A stretch of DNA of 35,153 nt from Tannerella sp. (GCA_031276175.1 JAISNP010000120.1:1-35153); one strand, 5' to 3'; positions 1 to 8,229 are shown, counted from the first letter of the stretch. A program made the numbers and translations. The notes: a model not told the origin generated them from the letters alone.

Positions 1-564
1 GGTTCCGGGAAGGAATCGCAGCGTTGCGAAAACGTCCTGACGGCTCCGGGAAGGAATCCCCACGTGGGGAAAACGTCCTGACGGTTCCGGGAAGGAATCC
101 CCACGTGGGGAAAACGTCCTGACGGTTTCGGGAAGGAATCCCCGTGTGGGGGAAGCGTCTTGACGGTTTCGGGGAGGAATCCCCACGTGGGGGAAACGTC
201 TTGACGGCTTCGGAACGTAATCCCCGTGTGGGGGAAACGTCTTGACGGCTTCGGGACGGAATCCCCACGTGGGGGAAGCGTCTTGACGGTTTCGGGGAGG
301 AATCCCCGTGTGGGGGAAGCGTCTTGACGGCTTCGGGATGGAATCCCCGTGTGGGGGAAACGTCCTGACGGTTTCGGGGAGGAATCCCCGTGTGGGGGAA
401 ACGTTTTGACGGCTTCGGGACGGAATCCCCGTGTGGGGGAAACGTTCTGACGGTTCCGGGAAGGAATCCCCACATGGGGAAAACGTCCTGACGGTTTCGG
501 GACGGAATCCCCGTGTGGGGGAAGCGTCTTGACGGCTTCGGGAAGGAATCCCCGTGTTCCGCAG
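1..564. repeat. 41-bp tandem palindromic array (array 1), truncated at left edge
   Basis: Thirteen full head-to-tail units of exactly 41 bp (starts at 1, 42, 83, 124 and so on to 493) and a partial fourteenth at 534. Each unit has a core dyad, usually TCCCC-acgt-GGGGA or CCCC-gtgt-GGGG, and a second short dyad CGTC-ct-GACG at the unit junction. Unit 1 has a different core, TCGCA-gcgt-TGCGA, in which both arms changed together. The partial last unit also contains CGCAGCGTTG. There are no unique spacers, so this is not a CRISPR array. The array continues to the left of the window, so its full length and the gene it belongs to are unknown. Confidence 0.95.
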
Positions 565-806
565 CGTTGGTGGGAGTGGGCGGCTCGTCGTCTGGGCGGT
601 TGATGGTGTTACGGTCGGGAGTCCGACCGCCCGAAAGCCGCATGAAACTCACCCTGTCGGTCGGGGCGTTTTCTATTTTGCGACACGAGTAAATATTGTT
701 CGGATATCCGAAGATAACTGCCTTCAGCATCATCCGGGGATGGTATGAACTTATCCTCTCCCCCACGAAAGTCGCTCCGCAACCGTGTCCCGCCTTACAG
801 GCAACA
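565..806. other. Intergenic stretch without a recognisable gene
   Basis: No convincing coding frame. Two small dyads are visible: GTCGG-ga-GTCCGAC near 616-630 and TCGGATATCCGA at about 699-710. The short open frames at 554-748 and 696-878 have no start context and no family resemblance. I see nothing else here. Confidence 0.6.
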
Positions 807-899
807 GGAGCAAGTTTTATCTCCACACCGCAAGCCAATGGCACTGGTTATGAACAGTCCTTCGGGCTTATCGGGTAGTGAATACGATATTCATTTAAA
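807..899. repeat. Dispersed 93-bp array-flank element, copy 1
   Basis: This stretch aligns over its length with 14451-14543, which follows array 3. Shared blocks are ggag at the left end, TTTTATCTCC-R-CACCGCAAGC, TATGAA in the middle, GCTTATC, and TACGATATTCATTT at the right end. The middle is diverged with small gaps, but both copies are 93 bp long. Each lies on the right-hand side of a palindromic tandem array and just before a gene on the plus strand. Confidence 0.8.
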
Positions 900-909
900 A
901 GAATATGCT

Positions 910-917
910 TAACTTTG
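910..917 (+). promoter_or_regulatory. Bacteroidetes -7 promoter box
   Basis: TAACTTTG matches the TAnnTTTG consensus, 29 nt before the ATG of the thioredoxin lipoprotein gene. No good TTTG -33 element is seen; the expected position falls in the end of the 93-bp flank element. Confidence 0.6.
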
Positions 918-946
918 CAGCGTAATAATTTTAATACGACAGTAAT

Positions 947-2023
947 ATGAAAAAGTTTTTTATTTTCTTGTGTGCGGGTTTTATGCTCGCATCGTGTTCG
1001 CAGGAGCGGAAGTCGTGCGTGATCCACGGCGCCCTCCCTGCCGAATACGAAGGCCAATGGATTTACATGCATGATTTCGATTCGAATACGGTTATAGACA
1101 GCGTCAAGGTTGCGGCCGGCCGGTTTTCTTTCGCCGTATTGCCCGATACGATGAATTTCGTATCGCTTGCGACGTCGGACAGTATGCTTATTTTCGGTAT
1201 AATACGCGAAGCGGGTGTAATCAACCTGAATTTATCCGATCGGAAAACGTCCGGAACGCCCCTGAACGACGAATGGACCCAATGTGTAGCGGAGATGAAA
1301 GCGCTGGACGATGAACTGATCGAATATATGGATTATGATCCGGATGAATCGGACAAAAGCAGTATAAATGCAATCACACTCCGGCAAGAAGCGCTTAAAA
1401 GCAAATATCTGGATGCAAACAGAAATAACGCGATAGGGAAATACCTTTTTCTTGAGCAGCTCTTTTCGCTTTCCGCCGAAAAAGCGGATTCTCTCTACGC
1501 GCTTTTGGGCGAAGACATAAAAAATCAGGAGTACATTCAAAACCTCTTCCGGCAGTACGTCCGGCAAATCCGTCTTATCGCGGAACAGGGAGCGCTGACG
1601 GAAGTCGGCAAGCCCTTCACCGATTTCACAATAGAAAACGGTAATCCCGACGGTTCGTCCGTTTCATTTTCGGACTACGTGGGCAAGGGAAAATACGTGC
1701 TGGTCGACTTCTGGGCATCGTGGTGCGGCCCCTGCATTGAGGAAATCCCTGTCATCGCGGAAGTATACGCAAAATACAAAGGCGACCGGTTCGAAGTGCT
1801 GGGCGTAGCCGTATCGGACGACCGCGAGGCTACGAAGGAAGCCATTCGCGAGCACAACGTCCCCTGGCCGCAAATACTCGATGCACAGCAGATTCCCACC
1901 GAAATATACGGCATAAGAGGGATTCCCCACATCATCCTCTTCGGCCCGGACGGCACAATCCTCGCCCGCGATTTAAGAGGCGATGAACTGAAAGCCAAAA
2001 TAGCCGAAGTGATGGCGCACTGA
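947..2023 (+). CDS. TlpA-like thioredoxin-fold lipoprotein (DUF4369 + AhpC/TSA-type domain)
   Basis: A 358-residue exported lipoprotein, probably a thiol-disulfide oxidoreductase in the periplasm or on an outer-membrane face. Residues 1-16 are a lipoprotein signal with lipobox LAS-C17. Residues about 22-110 resemble the DUF4369 beta domain common in front of Bacteroidetes TlpA-like proteins. The C-terminal third is a thioredoxin fold with WCGPC (CGPC at 260-263), a following Glu-rich helix, and the cis-Pro loop GIP at 325-327. The redox pair is intact, so it is expected to be active. The substrate cannot be told; family members are linked to cytochrome maturation, oxidative stress or disulfide reduction. 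It appears monocistronic: promoter box at 910 and a strong terminator at 2040. The ATG at 947 is chosen because the signal peptide begins there. Confidence 0.9.
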   Translation: MKKFFIFLCAGFMLASCSQERKSCVIHGALPAEYEGQWIYMHDFDSNTVIDSVKVAAGRFSFAVLPDTMNFVSLATSDSMLIFGIIREAGVINLNLSDRKTSGTPLNDEWTQCVAEMKALDDELIEYMDYDPDESDKSSINAITLRQEALKSKYLDANRNNAIGKYLFLEQLFSLSAEKADSLYALLGEDIKNQEYIQNLFRQYVRQIRLIAEQGALTEVGKPFTDFTIENGNPDGSSVSFSDYVGKGKYVLVDFWASWCGPCIEEIPVIAEVYAKYKGDRFEVLGVAVSDDREATKEAIREHNVPWPQILDAQQIPTEIYGIRGIPHIILFGPDGTILARDLRGDELKAKIAEVMAH

Positions 2024-2039
2024 TAACACTGTAACTGCA

Positions 2040-2086
2040 AAGGAGGCCGGCCCCCATACATCGGGAAGCCGGCCTCCTTCTTTTTC
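2040..2086 (+). terminator. Rho-independent terminator
   Basis: A perfect 12-bp stem (AAGGAGGCCGGC at 2040-2051, its complement at 2068-2079) with a 16-nt loop, followed by CTTTTTC. It lies 16 nt after the stop codon of the thioredoxin lipoprotein gene. Confidence 0.9.
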
Positions 2087-2154
2087 GAAACCGCACCGTG
2101 CGCAACCGGACGATAAAAAATATCCGAATATCTTCCGGGAATAATTTTATTTCA

Positions 2155-2162
2155 TATCTTTG
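2155..2162 (+). promoter_or_regulatory. Bacteroidetes -7 promoter box
   Basis: TATCTTTG, matching TAnnTTTG, about 130 nt upstream of the M28 peptidase ATG. This implies a leader of roughly 120 nt. The -33 element is not clear. Confidence 0.5.
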
Positions 2163-2290
2163 TGCCATTATTCGGGTAATATTTGTTGCAAAAGAATACC
2201 GGTCGGCAACCATGAAATTCTTTTTGATAACTTATTCCCGAACAAAGCGATTTCCCGTTTACAAAAGGACTAATCATTAAAATTAAGAAT

Positions 2291-4420
2291 ATGAAAAAAA
2301 TCGGTTTTATCTATCTCTCCGTCGCACTTGTTGCGGCAAGTATCGCCGTAAAGGCTCAAAACTACACTACGCCTTTCACGCCGACGAACCTGCTTCCCGA
2401 AAGCATTTACGACCTGATTGTCGGCGAATCGTCCGGCGAACAGGCTTATTATCATGTGATGGAGCTGGCTCCATATGAAAAAAACAGAACCCCCGAAGAA
2501 TACCGGGGCGATCTGCATGAAACGAAATACGTCTACGGAAAACTGAAAGAATACGGTTTGCCGAACGCCGCCGTAGAACGCATCGGCAAAGCCACTACGT
2601 GGGACGGCGTGAAAGCGTCTCTTTGGGAAATATCTCCGAAGCGCGCCAAAATAGCCGATTACGAAGACCTGGCCGCTTACCTCGCACAAGGCAGCGCAAA
2701 CGCCGACGTAGAAACGCAACTGGTCTGGATAGGCCGAGGCAGCACGCGCGAAGAGCTGGCCGACGTGAAAGGCAAGATTGTCGTCACGGAAGTGGCCGGC
2801 GCACGCATACAGGGCGACGTCGACAAGGCCGGCGCCGTCGGAATCATCTCGTTCTATTCGCCGCGCCCGCTGGTAGACCCCATACAGGTGCCGAACGCAG
2901 GCATACGCCCCGGCACGTCGCTTTTCTGCTTTAACCTGCCGCCACGCGACGGATATGCGTTAAGAGACCGGTTGCTGGCCGGCGAAACAATCACCGTGCA
3001 GGCCAAGGTCGAAACGACGGAAACGGAAACGGACAACCAGATACCCACCTGCCTCATTCCCGGCGCCGACCCGAATGCAGGCGAAATCATCATCACCGCA
3101 CATCTTTTCGAAGGATACGTCAAACTGGGCGCAAACGACAACAACTCCGGTGCGGCTGCCATCCTCGACATGGCGCGCACGCTGAACAAACTTATCGTCG
3201 CAGGAAGCATTCCGCGCCCCAAACGGAGCATCCGCTTTCTCTGGATACCCGAAATATCAGGCTCCGCCGCATGGATCGGACGGCACAAAGACCTTGTCCC
3301 CAAAACGCTCTGCTGCCTGAATCTGGACATGGTCGGGCTGTGGCTGAGCAAAAGCGAAAGCCTCTTCTGCTTTCAGCGCACGACGATGGGCAATCCACAC
3401 TACATAAACGACGTTACCGAATCGATGTTCCACTACGTGGGAGCGACCAACAAGCAGTTCCTCGCCACAGGCGCCGGACGCCCCGAACCGCTCAAACCCA
3501 TCTTCAGCGTGACAGGCTCGCACGATCCGTTCTACTACGCCGTGTCGGCGCACTACGGCTCGTCAGACCATGAGATTTTTAACGACTTCGGCGTCAACAT
3601 ACCGGCGCTGATGCTCATCACCTGGCCGGACAACTATTACCATACTTCGGGCGACCGGCCTTCCATTCTCGATCCGACCCAATTGCGGCGCGCCACAGTC
3701 ATCGCCGCGGCAACGGCATACGCCATTGCTTCGGCAGACGAGGACGGCGCGCTGAAAATCGCCGCCGAAGTATCGACCAACGCCGTCAAACGCATGGCGC
3801 TTATCCAGCAAAGCAATGCCAACAGGATAAACAGCGCATCGGCCGACGACCTGCCCGCGGCCTGCAAACGCGCAGTCTTTGATCTCGACGCCTTCACCGT
3901 CCACGAAAAGGCAACCCTGTCGTCGGTACTGGAACTCGCTCCGTCGGGCAGTATATTGAAAAAATATATCGACACGCAGATTGCCCATATCCAAAGCATA
4001 AACAAAATCGGCGTAAAAAGCCTCGAAGATCTGGCCAAAGCCCGCGGCGAAGCGTTGCACGTCGCCGTCAAACCGGTTGCACTGACGCCGGAAGAACAGA
4101 AGGCGGCGCGGATTTATCCGAAAGCCACTTCACTCGCGTTCGAAACGGGCTACGGCGCGCTCCGCACCATTCCGCACGAGACGCTGACCAAGCACGGGAT
4201 CATGACAATGACCTTCGGAAGAGGCGGCGCGGAAGTGACGGTGCAGCGCGGCATACGAATCATAAACGGCGCGGAAATCGCCCGGCTTACCGTATCCGGA
4301 AACAACAGTGTACTGGACATAAAGAAAATGCTGGATGCACAGTTTCCCGCAACGGAAAGCCTTGCCGACATCACGCAGTATCTGGAAATGTTGAAAGATG
4401 CCGGATTTGTTACTTACTGA
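2291..4420 (+). CDS. Secreted M28-family zinc aminopeptidase-like protein
   Basis: 709 residues with a cleavable signal peptide (about 1-22, ending VKAQ). An insert at about 140-240 looks like a protease-associated (PA) domain (VKGKIVVTEV, KAGAVGIISF). The peptidase core follows, with H271 in TAHLFE, D283 in GANDNNSG, E321 in IPEISGS, D346 in LNLDMVG and H451 in YYHTSGD; these match the expected M28 zinc and catalytic positions. The Asp after the first His is replaced and only one Glu is present where classical M28 enzymes have EE. That pattern resembles the P-E-x-x-G-S subgroup (DUF4910-like) rather than classical leucyl aminopeptidases. The last 200 residues are not recognised. It probably releases N-terminal residues from peptides in the periplasm. 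The next gene is 51 nt away on the same strand and encodes another exported peptidase, so the two likely form an operon. Confidence 0.85.
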   Translation: MKKIGFIYLSVALVAASIAVKAQNYTTPFTPTNLLPESIYDLIVGESSGEQAYYHVMELAPYEKNRTPEEYRGDLHETKYVYGKLKEYGLPNAAVERIGKATTWDGVKASLWEISPKRAKIADYEDLAAYLAQGSANADVETQLVWIGRGSTREELADVKGKIVVTEVAGARIQGDVDKAGAVGIISFYSPRPLVDPIQVPNAGIRPGTSLFCFNLPPRDGYALRDRLLAGETITVQAKVETTETETDNQIPTCLIPGADPNAGEIIITAHLFEGYVKLGANDNNSGAAAILDMARTLNKLIVAGSIPRPKRSIRFLWIPEISGSAAWIGRHKDLVPKTLCCLNLDMVGLWLSKSESLFCFQRTTMGNPHYINDVTESMFHYVGATNKQFLATGAGRPEPLKPIFSVTGSHDPFYYAVSAHYGSSDHEIFNDFGVNIPALMLITWPDNYYHTSGDRPSILDPTQLRRATVIAAATAYAIASADEDGALKIAAEVSTNAVKRMALIQQSNANRINSASADDLPAACKRAVFDLDAFTVHEKATLSSVLELAPSGSILKKYIDTQIAHIQSINKIGVKSLEDLAKARGEALHVAVKPVALTPEEQKAARIYPKATSLAFETGYGALRTIPHETLTKHGIMTMTFGRGGAEVTVQRGIRIINGAEIARLTVSGNNSVLDIKKMLDAQFPATESLADITQYLEMLKDAGFVTY

Positions 4421-4471
4421 CGACAGGAGAAAAAGAACCGTCTTTTTATTTTACCCAAACAATAAGAATTT

Positions 4472-6361
4472 ATGAAAGCATTAAGAATATATTTTACCAT
4501 TCTCATCCTGTCGATTGCAGGATACGGGATTTCATGCGCGCAACCGTCGTCCGCAGCAGGCAGCGACGCGGAATACATACGCGAACACTACACGAAAATC
4601 GAACGGATGATACCCATGCGCGACGGCGTCAGGCTGTTCACCGCCATCTACATCCCCAAAGACAGCAGTAAGGAATATCCCATCCTGCTCAACCGGACGC
4701 CCTATACGGTCAGCCCTTACGGCGAAGACCGCTATCGTCCGAGCATCGGGCCGTCCGCGCCGTTCGTGCGCGAAGGATACATCTTCGCATATCAGGACAT
4801 AAGGGGACGGTGGATGTCGGAAGGCGAATTTGTCGACGCCCGCCCGTACATCCCCAACAAGAAGGGGAAAACGGACGTGGACGAAAGCAGCGATACGTAC
4901 GACACCATAGAGTGGCTGATAAAAAACATAAAAGGCAACAACGGCAAGGCAGGCATCTACGGCATTTCGTATCCCGGATTCTACGCCACGTGCGGCATCC
5001 TCGACAGCCACCCGGCGTTGAAGGCCGCCTCGCCGCAGGCGCCCGTAACCGACCTGTTTGTCGGCGACGATACGTACCACAACGGCGCATTCTTCCTCCT
5101 CGGCAACTTTACCTTCTACGCCGGCTTCGGCCAAGTCCGCCCCGTGCCGACCAGCACGCCTTACTACCGCCCCATTCGTTTCGATACGGAAGACAGCTAC
5201 GGTTTTTTCCTCGAAAACACCTACGCCGATCTGAAAGAGAAGTATTTCAAAGACCTCGTACCGATATGGGACGAAATGATTCGACACGACACCTACGACG
5301 AGTTCTGGCAAAGCCGCACCCCCCTGCCCCATCTCAAGCGCGTAAAGCCTGCCGTACTGACCGTCGGCGGATGGTATGACGCCGAAGACCTCTACGGCCC
5401 GCTCAAAACGTATGCCGCCATCCGTGCCAACAATCCCGGCGCGACAAACCATCTGGTAATGGGGCCATGGCCGCACGGCGGATGGGCAAGAGGCAACGGC
5501 GACGTGTTCGGCAACGTGCATTTCGACTCGAACACGTCCGAATACTACCGTGAAAACATCGAACTGCCCTTCTTCAACTACCACCTCAAGGGCAAAGGTC
5601 GTCCGGAGATACCCGGAGTGACGGTTTTCGAGACGGGAAGCAACCGCTGGCAAACATACGACGCATGGCCGCCCGCCTCCGCCACGGATGCGTACCTCTA
5701 CCTCGGCAGCGGCAACAGCCTCTCGTTCGACAAAGCGCCCGAAGCCGGAGGCGCATATGACGAATACGTCAGCGACCCGGCCAAACCGACGCCCTACACA
5801 ACCGTCTCCGCCATGCGCCCGATAAGGGAATACATGGTCGAAGACCAGCGCTTTGCCGCCTCGCGCCCCGACGTGCTGGTTTACCGCACGCCCGTGCTGG
5901 ACGAAAACGTCACGCTGTCGGGGCCGCTCGACGTGGAACTGTACGTTTCCACCACCGGCACGGATGCCGACTTTGTGGTGAAACTCATCGACGTATATCC
6001 CGACACCACGCGCAACCGTGCGGATACGCCGCCACACATCAGGCTAAGCGGCTTCCAGCAACTGGTACGCGGCGACGTCATTCGCGCCAAGTTCCGCAAC
6101 AGCCTCTCCGACCCCCAGCCGCTTACCCCCGGCGAAGTAACGAAAGTAGCGTTTGAACTGCGCGACATTGCTCACACCTTCAAAAAAGGACACCGGATCA
6201 TGGTACAGGTGCAAAGCGCATGGTTCCCGCTCGTAGACAGGAACCCCAACCGCTTCATGTACATATTCGAAGCCCGCGCCTCCGACTACCGGAAGGCCGT
6301 GCACCGGATATACCTCGACGGCGGGCAACAGTCAAGAATCAAGGTGAAAAGAATAAAATAA
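4472..6361 (+). CDS. Secreted CocE/NonD-type hydrolase (X-Pro dipeptidyl peptidase S15 family)
   Basis: 629 residues with a signal peptide (hydrophobic 7-20, then SCAQ). The N-terminal alpha/beta-hydrolase domain carries S166 in GISYPG, D303 in GGWYDAED and H335 in GPWPHGG, the expected Ser-Asp-His triad of the CocE/PepX/glutaryl-7-ACA acylase group. From about residue 390 the chain is a jelly-roll PepX C-terminal domain (LSGPLDVELYVSTTGTDADF, then GHRIMVQVQSAWFP). Family members cleave X-Pro dipeptides, alpha-amino-acid esters or acyl side chains; which one cannot be decided here. Pairing with the M28 enzyme upstream suggests peptide use. A hairpin at 6370 and a terminator at 6424 follow. 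Confidence 0.88.
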   Translation: MKALRIYFTILILSIAGYGISCAQPSSAAGSDAEYIREHYTKIERMIPMRDGVRLFTAIYIPKDSSKEYPILLNRTPYTVSPYGEDRYRPSIGPSAPFVREGYIFAYQDIRGRWMSEGEFVDARPYIPNKKGKTDVDESSDTYDTIEWLIKNIKGNNGKAGIYGISYPGFYATCGILDSHPALKAASPQAPVTDLFVGDDTYHNGAFFLLGNFTFYAGFGQVRPVPTSTPYYRPIRFDTEDSYGFFLENTYADLKEKYFKDLVPIWDEMIRHDTYDEFWQSRTPLPHLKRVKPAVLTVGGWYDAEDLYGPLKTYAAIRANNPGATNHLVMGPWPHGGWARGNGDVFGNVHFDSNTSEYYRENIELPFFNYHLKGKGRPEIPGVTVFETGSNRWQTYDAWPPASATDAYLYLGSGNSLSFDKAPEAGGAYDEYVSDPAKPTPYTTVSAMRPIREYMVEDQRFAASRPDVLVYRTPVLDENVTLSGPLDVELYVSTTGTDADFVVKLIDVYPDTTRNRADTPPHIRLSGFQQLVRGDVIRAKFRNSLSDPQPLTPGEVTKVAFELRDIAHTFKKGHRIMVQVQSAWFPLVDRNPNRFMYIFEARASDYRKAVHRIYLDGGQQSRIKVKRIK

Positions 6362-6369
6362 AAGCCCAT

Positions 6370-6390
6370 AATCCGCCTCGACGGCGGATT
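6370..6390 (+). other. Short hairpin after the S15-family gene
   Basis: AATCCGCC-tcgac-GGCGGATT, a perfect 8-bp stem 8 nt after the stop codon. There is no T-run behind it, so it may protect the mRNA 3' end rather than terminate transcription. Confidence 0.5.
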
Positions 6391-6423
6391 CTCCATCCGA
6401 CATATACAGGATCACACACAGAA

Positions 6424-6493
6424 ACACAGAGACGGCGCGCACAAAGCATGAACCCGGTCATACGCTTTGCCGAACCGCCTCTGTGTTTTTTTT
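6424..6493 (+). terminator. Probable rho-independent terminator
   Basis: An outer stem of ACACAGAG (6424-6431) with CTCTGTGT (6479-6486), plus an inner imperfect arm pairing around GCACAAAGC and GCTTTGCC. It is followed directly by eight T residues. It should end transcription of the M28/S15 pair. Confidence 0.75.
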
Positions 6494-6535
6494 ATACTTT
6501 ACGCGGCATGGTTTTGTGCCATGAAAGCAGACCTG

Positions 6536-6696
6536 TTCTTCCCTGTCAGGGGAAGAATATCAATAGAAATATCGGTCGCCCCGCTTTCCCCTGTTCCCCG
6601 TTCAGGGGATTCATAAGCAGCAAGTGAATGCCCTGACGGGCAATGAGGCGCGTGGGCAGATGCGCTTTTCTATTGACAGGAATGCCCTGACGGGCA
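6536..6696. repeat. Cluster of four short palindromes
   Basis: Four dyads in a row: TTCTTCCC-tgtcag-GGGAAGAA (6536-6557), TCCCCTG with CAGGGGA (6587-6609), TGCCC-tgac-GGGCA (6629-6642) and the same sequence again (6683-6696). The last one is inside the 61-bp direct repeat. They share a CCCTG/CAGGG theme, so they may be a decayed palindromic array. They lie beyond the 3' end of gene P1. Confidence 0.65.
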
Positions 6697-6724
6697 ATGC
6701 ACAAAACGATACCGCGTACAGTAT
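6664..6724 (+). repeat. 61-bp direct repeat, left copy
   Basis: 57 of 61 positions are identical to 8163-8223, in the same orientation. The copies bracket a 1.44-kb segment that holds gene P1 and palindromic array 2. An internal hairpin TGCCC-tgac-GGGCA is present; the right copy has one arm change (TGCCT). Confidence 0.92.
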
Positions 6725-6766
6725 ATCTCCGTATTGAAATAAAAAGAAGACGCCTTGCGCCGCGCG

Positions 6767-7465
6767 TTACGGAATGATTGTACTGAGCATGGGGCCGAAG
6801 GGGCCTTTTTCGCCGCGCGTGTTTTCCCACCTTATGCAGAAGCAAAATACTTTGCCGCGCTGTTCGTCGAGGAAGTCTATGACGAACGGAGTGCGGATGC
6901 CGAACGAGGCGCGATCCAGCCGGTCGAAGCTTATGCCATGCGCCGAGTCGAAGATGCCCCAGCGCATTTCCGCGCCGCGCACGCCGTGAGGCTTGCCGCG
7001 CTTGTGGGCGCTGTCGGCGGAGTAGAAATGCACTTTTACGCGGCGGATGTGCGAGGTGTCGGTCGCAGCGCCGGGACTTTTCTGCGGAATCGACGCGCGT
7101 TTGTGTTTGCGTTGACGTTGCGGCAATCCCATGGCGATAAGGTCGTCGTCGGTTACTAAGGGGCACGATTTAAGGAATCCGGTGTAAAGCATCCGGTAGA
7201 TGGGGATAAACATTTTTTCCGCCTCGGCAAGTTTGGATGTGATTACGGTCGTGCGCGTGGCCGGGTTTTCCCATTCCTCGAAAGCCTTTTTCTCCGTATT
7301 CAGCGCAGGGACGAATACGGTGGTGACCCATGTCCATCCGGGGGAGTCGGCGATGAAACCCATGCGGATGTGATTTTCGGGAATCGACAGGTACGACCAT
7401 GTCTGTAACGCCATGTTGTAAAGCGCTTCGTGTTTTTTCGGGATCCAGTCTTTATGTGTTGCCAT
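6767..7465 (-). CDS. Uncharacterised two-domain protein P1, palindromic array in its leader
   Basis: 232 residues, no signal peptide, no transmembrane segment, function unknown. Residues 1-110 look helical, ending in CPLVTDDDLIAMGLP. A basic, low-complexity linker follows (about 115-140, RQRKHKR). The C-terminal 90 residues look like a beta domain with RVKVHFYSADSAHKRGKPHGVRGAEMRWG-type strands broken by Gly/His and a terminal RWENTRGEKGP motif near 212-222. I recall similar hypothetical proteins in Bacteroidetes but no assigned function. The protein encoded at 28254-28922 has the same layout and a matching GKEGP ending, so the two are probably distant paralogs. The gene is bracketed by 61-bp direct repeats, and a 16-unit palindromic array lies between it and its predicted promoter at 8021. 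No HUH or DDE motif is visible, so it is not an obvious transposase. Confidence 0.75.
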   Translation of the reverse strand: MATHKDWIPKKHEALYNMALQTWSYLSIPENHIRMGFIADSPGWTWVTTVFVPALNTEKKAFEEWENPATRTTVITSKLAEAEKMFIPIYRMLYTGFLKSCPLVTDDDLIAMGLPQRQRKHKRASIPQKSPGAATDTSHIRRVKVHFYSADSAHKRGKPHGVRGAEMRWGIFDSAHGISFDRLDRASFGIRTPFVIDFLDEQRGKVFCFCIRWENTRGEKGPFGPMLSTIIP

Positions 7466-7578
7466 ATTCCGTTTTGTTTTTTTGTTACGATTATTTTTTT
7501 GTTTATCAATACGCTATATATGTTTATTTATTCATTTTGCAGCGTGATTCCTGTATGTTCATGTCTTCTTTCATTCAA

Positions 7579-7946
7579 TTTAAGACTTCTTGCCCTGTGA
7601 GGTAAGATTTCTTACCATGTAAGGTAAGATTTCTTACCATGTAAGGTAAGATTTCTTACCATATAAGGTAAGATTTCTTACCATGCAAGGTAAGATTTCT
7701 TACCATGTAAGGTAAGTCTTCTTACCATATAAGGTAAGATTTCTTACCATGCAAGGTAAGTTTTCTTACCATGTAAGGTAAGATTTCTTACCATGTAAGG
7801 TAAGTCTTCTTACCATGTAAGGTAAGATTTCTTACCATGTAAGGTAAGTCTTCTTACCATATAAGGTAAGATTTCTTACCATGTAAGGTAAGTCTTCTTA
7901 CCATGCAAGGTAAGTCTTCTTACCATATAAGGTAAGTCTTCTTACC
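7579..7946. repeat. 22-bp tandem palindromic array (array 2)
   Basis: Sixteen units at an exact 22-bp period (GGTAAG starts at 7601, 7623 and so on to 7931) and a degenerate unit before them at 7579. Each unit is GGTAAG-nnnn-CTTACC followed by a 6-bp linker (atgtaa, atataa or atgcaa). The arms are unchanged in all sixteen units; the loop is ATTT, TCTT or TTTT and the linker varies. The array starts 136 bp upstream of the P1 start codon and would be transcribed in the P1 leader if the promoter at 8021 is right. From 7466 to 7578 I see only AT-rich sequence. Confidence 0.97.
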
Positions 7947-8020
7947 GTGCAGTATCAGTCTTATGAAATTCATTTTCTTACTTCCGAAAAGGTAAAAAAG
8001 GCTTTATTTCTTTCGATGTG

Positions 8021-8028
8021 CAAATGTA
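8021..8028 (-). promoter_or_regulatory. Candidate -7 promoter box for P1
   Basis: On the minus strand this reads TACATTTG, matching TAnnTTTG. It is the best such box found upstream of P1. Transcription would start near 8014, run through the whole of array 2 and give a leader of about 550 nt. No clear TTTG -33 element is seen. Confidence 0.45.
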
Positions 8029-8162
8029 TAAATAATTTTTTGACGGAAAAAATTGCTCCGCGTCGGGACTGTCTCAGACAAGTTTATACTATCTTCGGAT
8101 GGCGCTTAAGGCATTTTATGGTACAAGCGACTTTGTTGCAGCGGCAGTCAAGACGGGATTGT

Positions 8163-8223
8163 GCTTTTCTGTTGACAGGAATGCCTTGACGGGCAATTCA
8201 CAAAACGATGCCGCGTACAGTAT
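8163..8223 (+). repeat. 61-bp direct repeat, right copy
   Basis: Same orientation as 6664-6724 with four mismatches. The copy begins GCTTTTCT and ends CAGTAT. Together the copies define the outer limits of the P1/array 2 module. The stretch between array 2 and this copy (7947-8162) has no convincing gene. Confidence 0.92.
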
Positions 8224-8229
8224 GGAAGT

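Noticed and set aside
1..564. CRISPR array
   Set aside because: Units are contiguous with no unique spacers, and no cas genes are present in the window. The same holds for arrays 2, 3 and 4.
4532..6037. A 501-residue open frame on the minus strand
   Set aside because: It is the shadow of the S15-family gene, which has a signal peptide and full catalytic triad.
6767..7465. P1 as a REP-associated (RAYT) transposase acting on the palindromes
   Set aside because: No HUH motif or catalytic Tyr arrangement is visible, and the arrays are tandem rather than dispersed REP pairs. The analogy remains only in layout.
8060..8085. Insertion-sequence end (GGGACTGTCTCAGAC)
   Set aside because: It resembles terminal sequences of some IS families, but no matching second end or transposase was found nearby.
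7947..8189. An 80-residue plus-strand frame after array 2
   Set aside because: No family resemblance, runs into the 61-bp direct repeat, and no promoter box on that strand.
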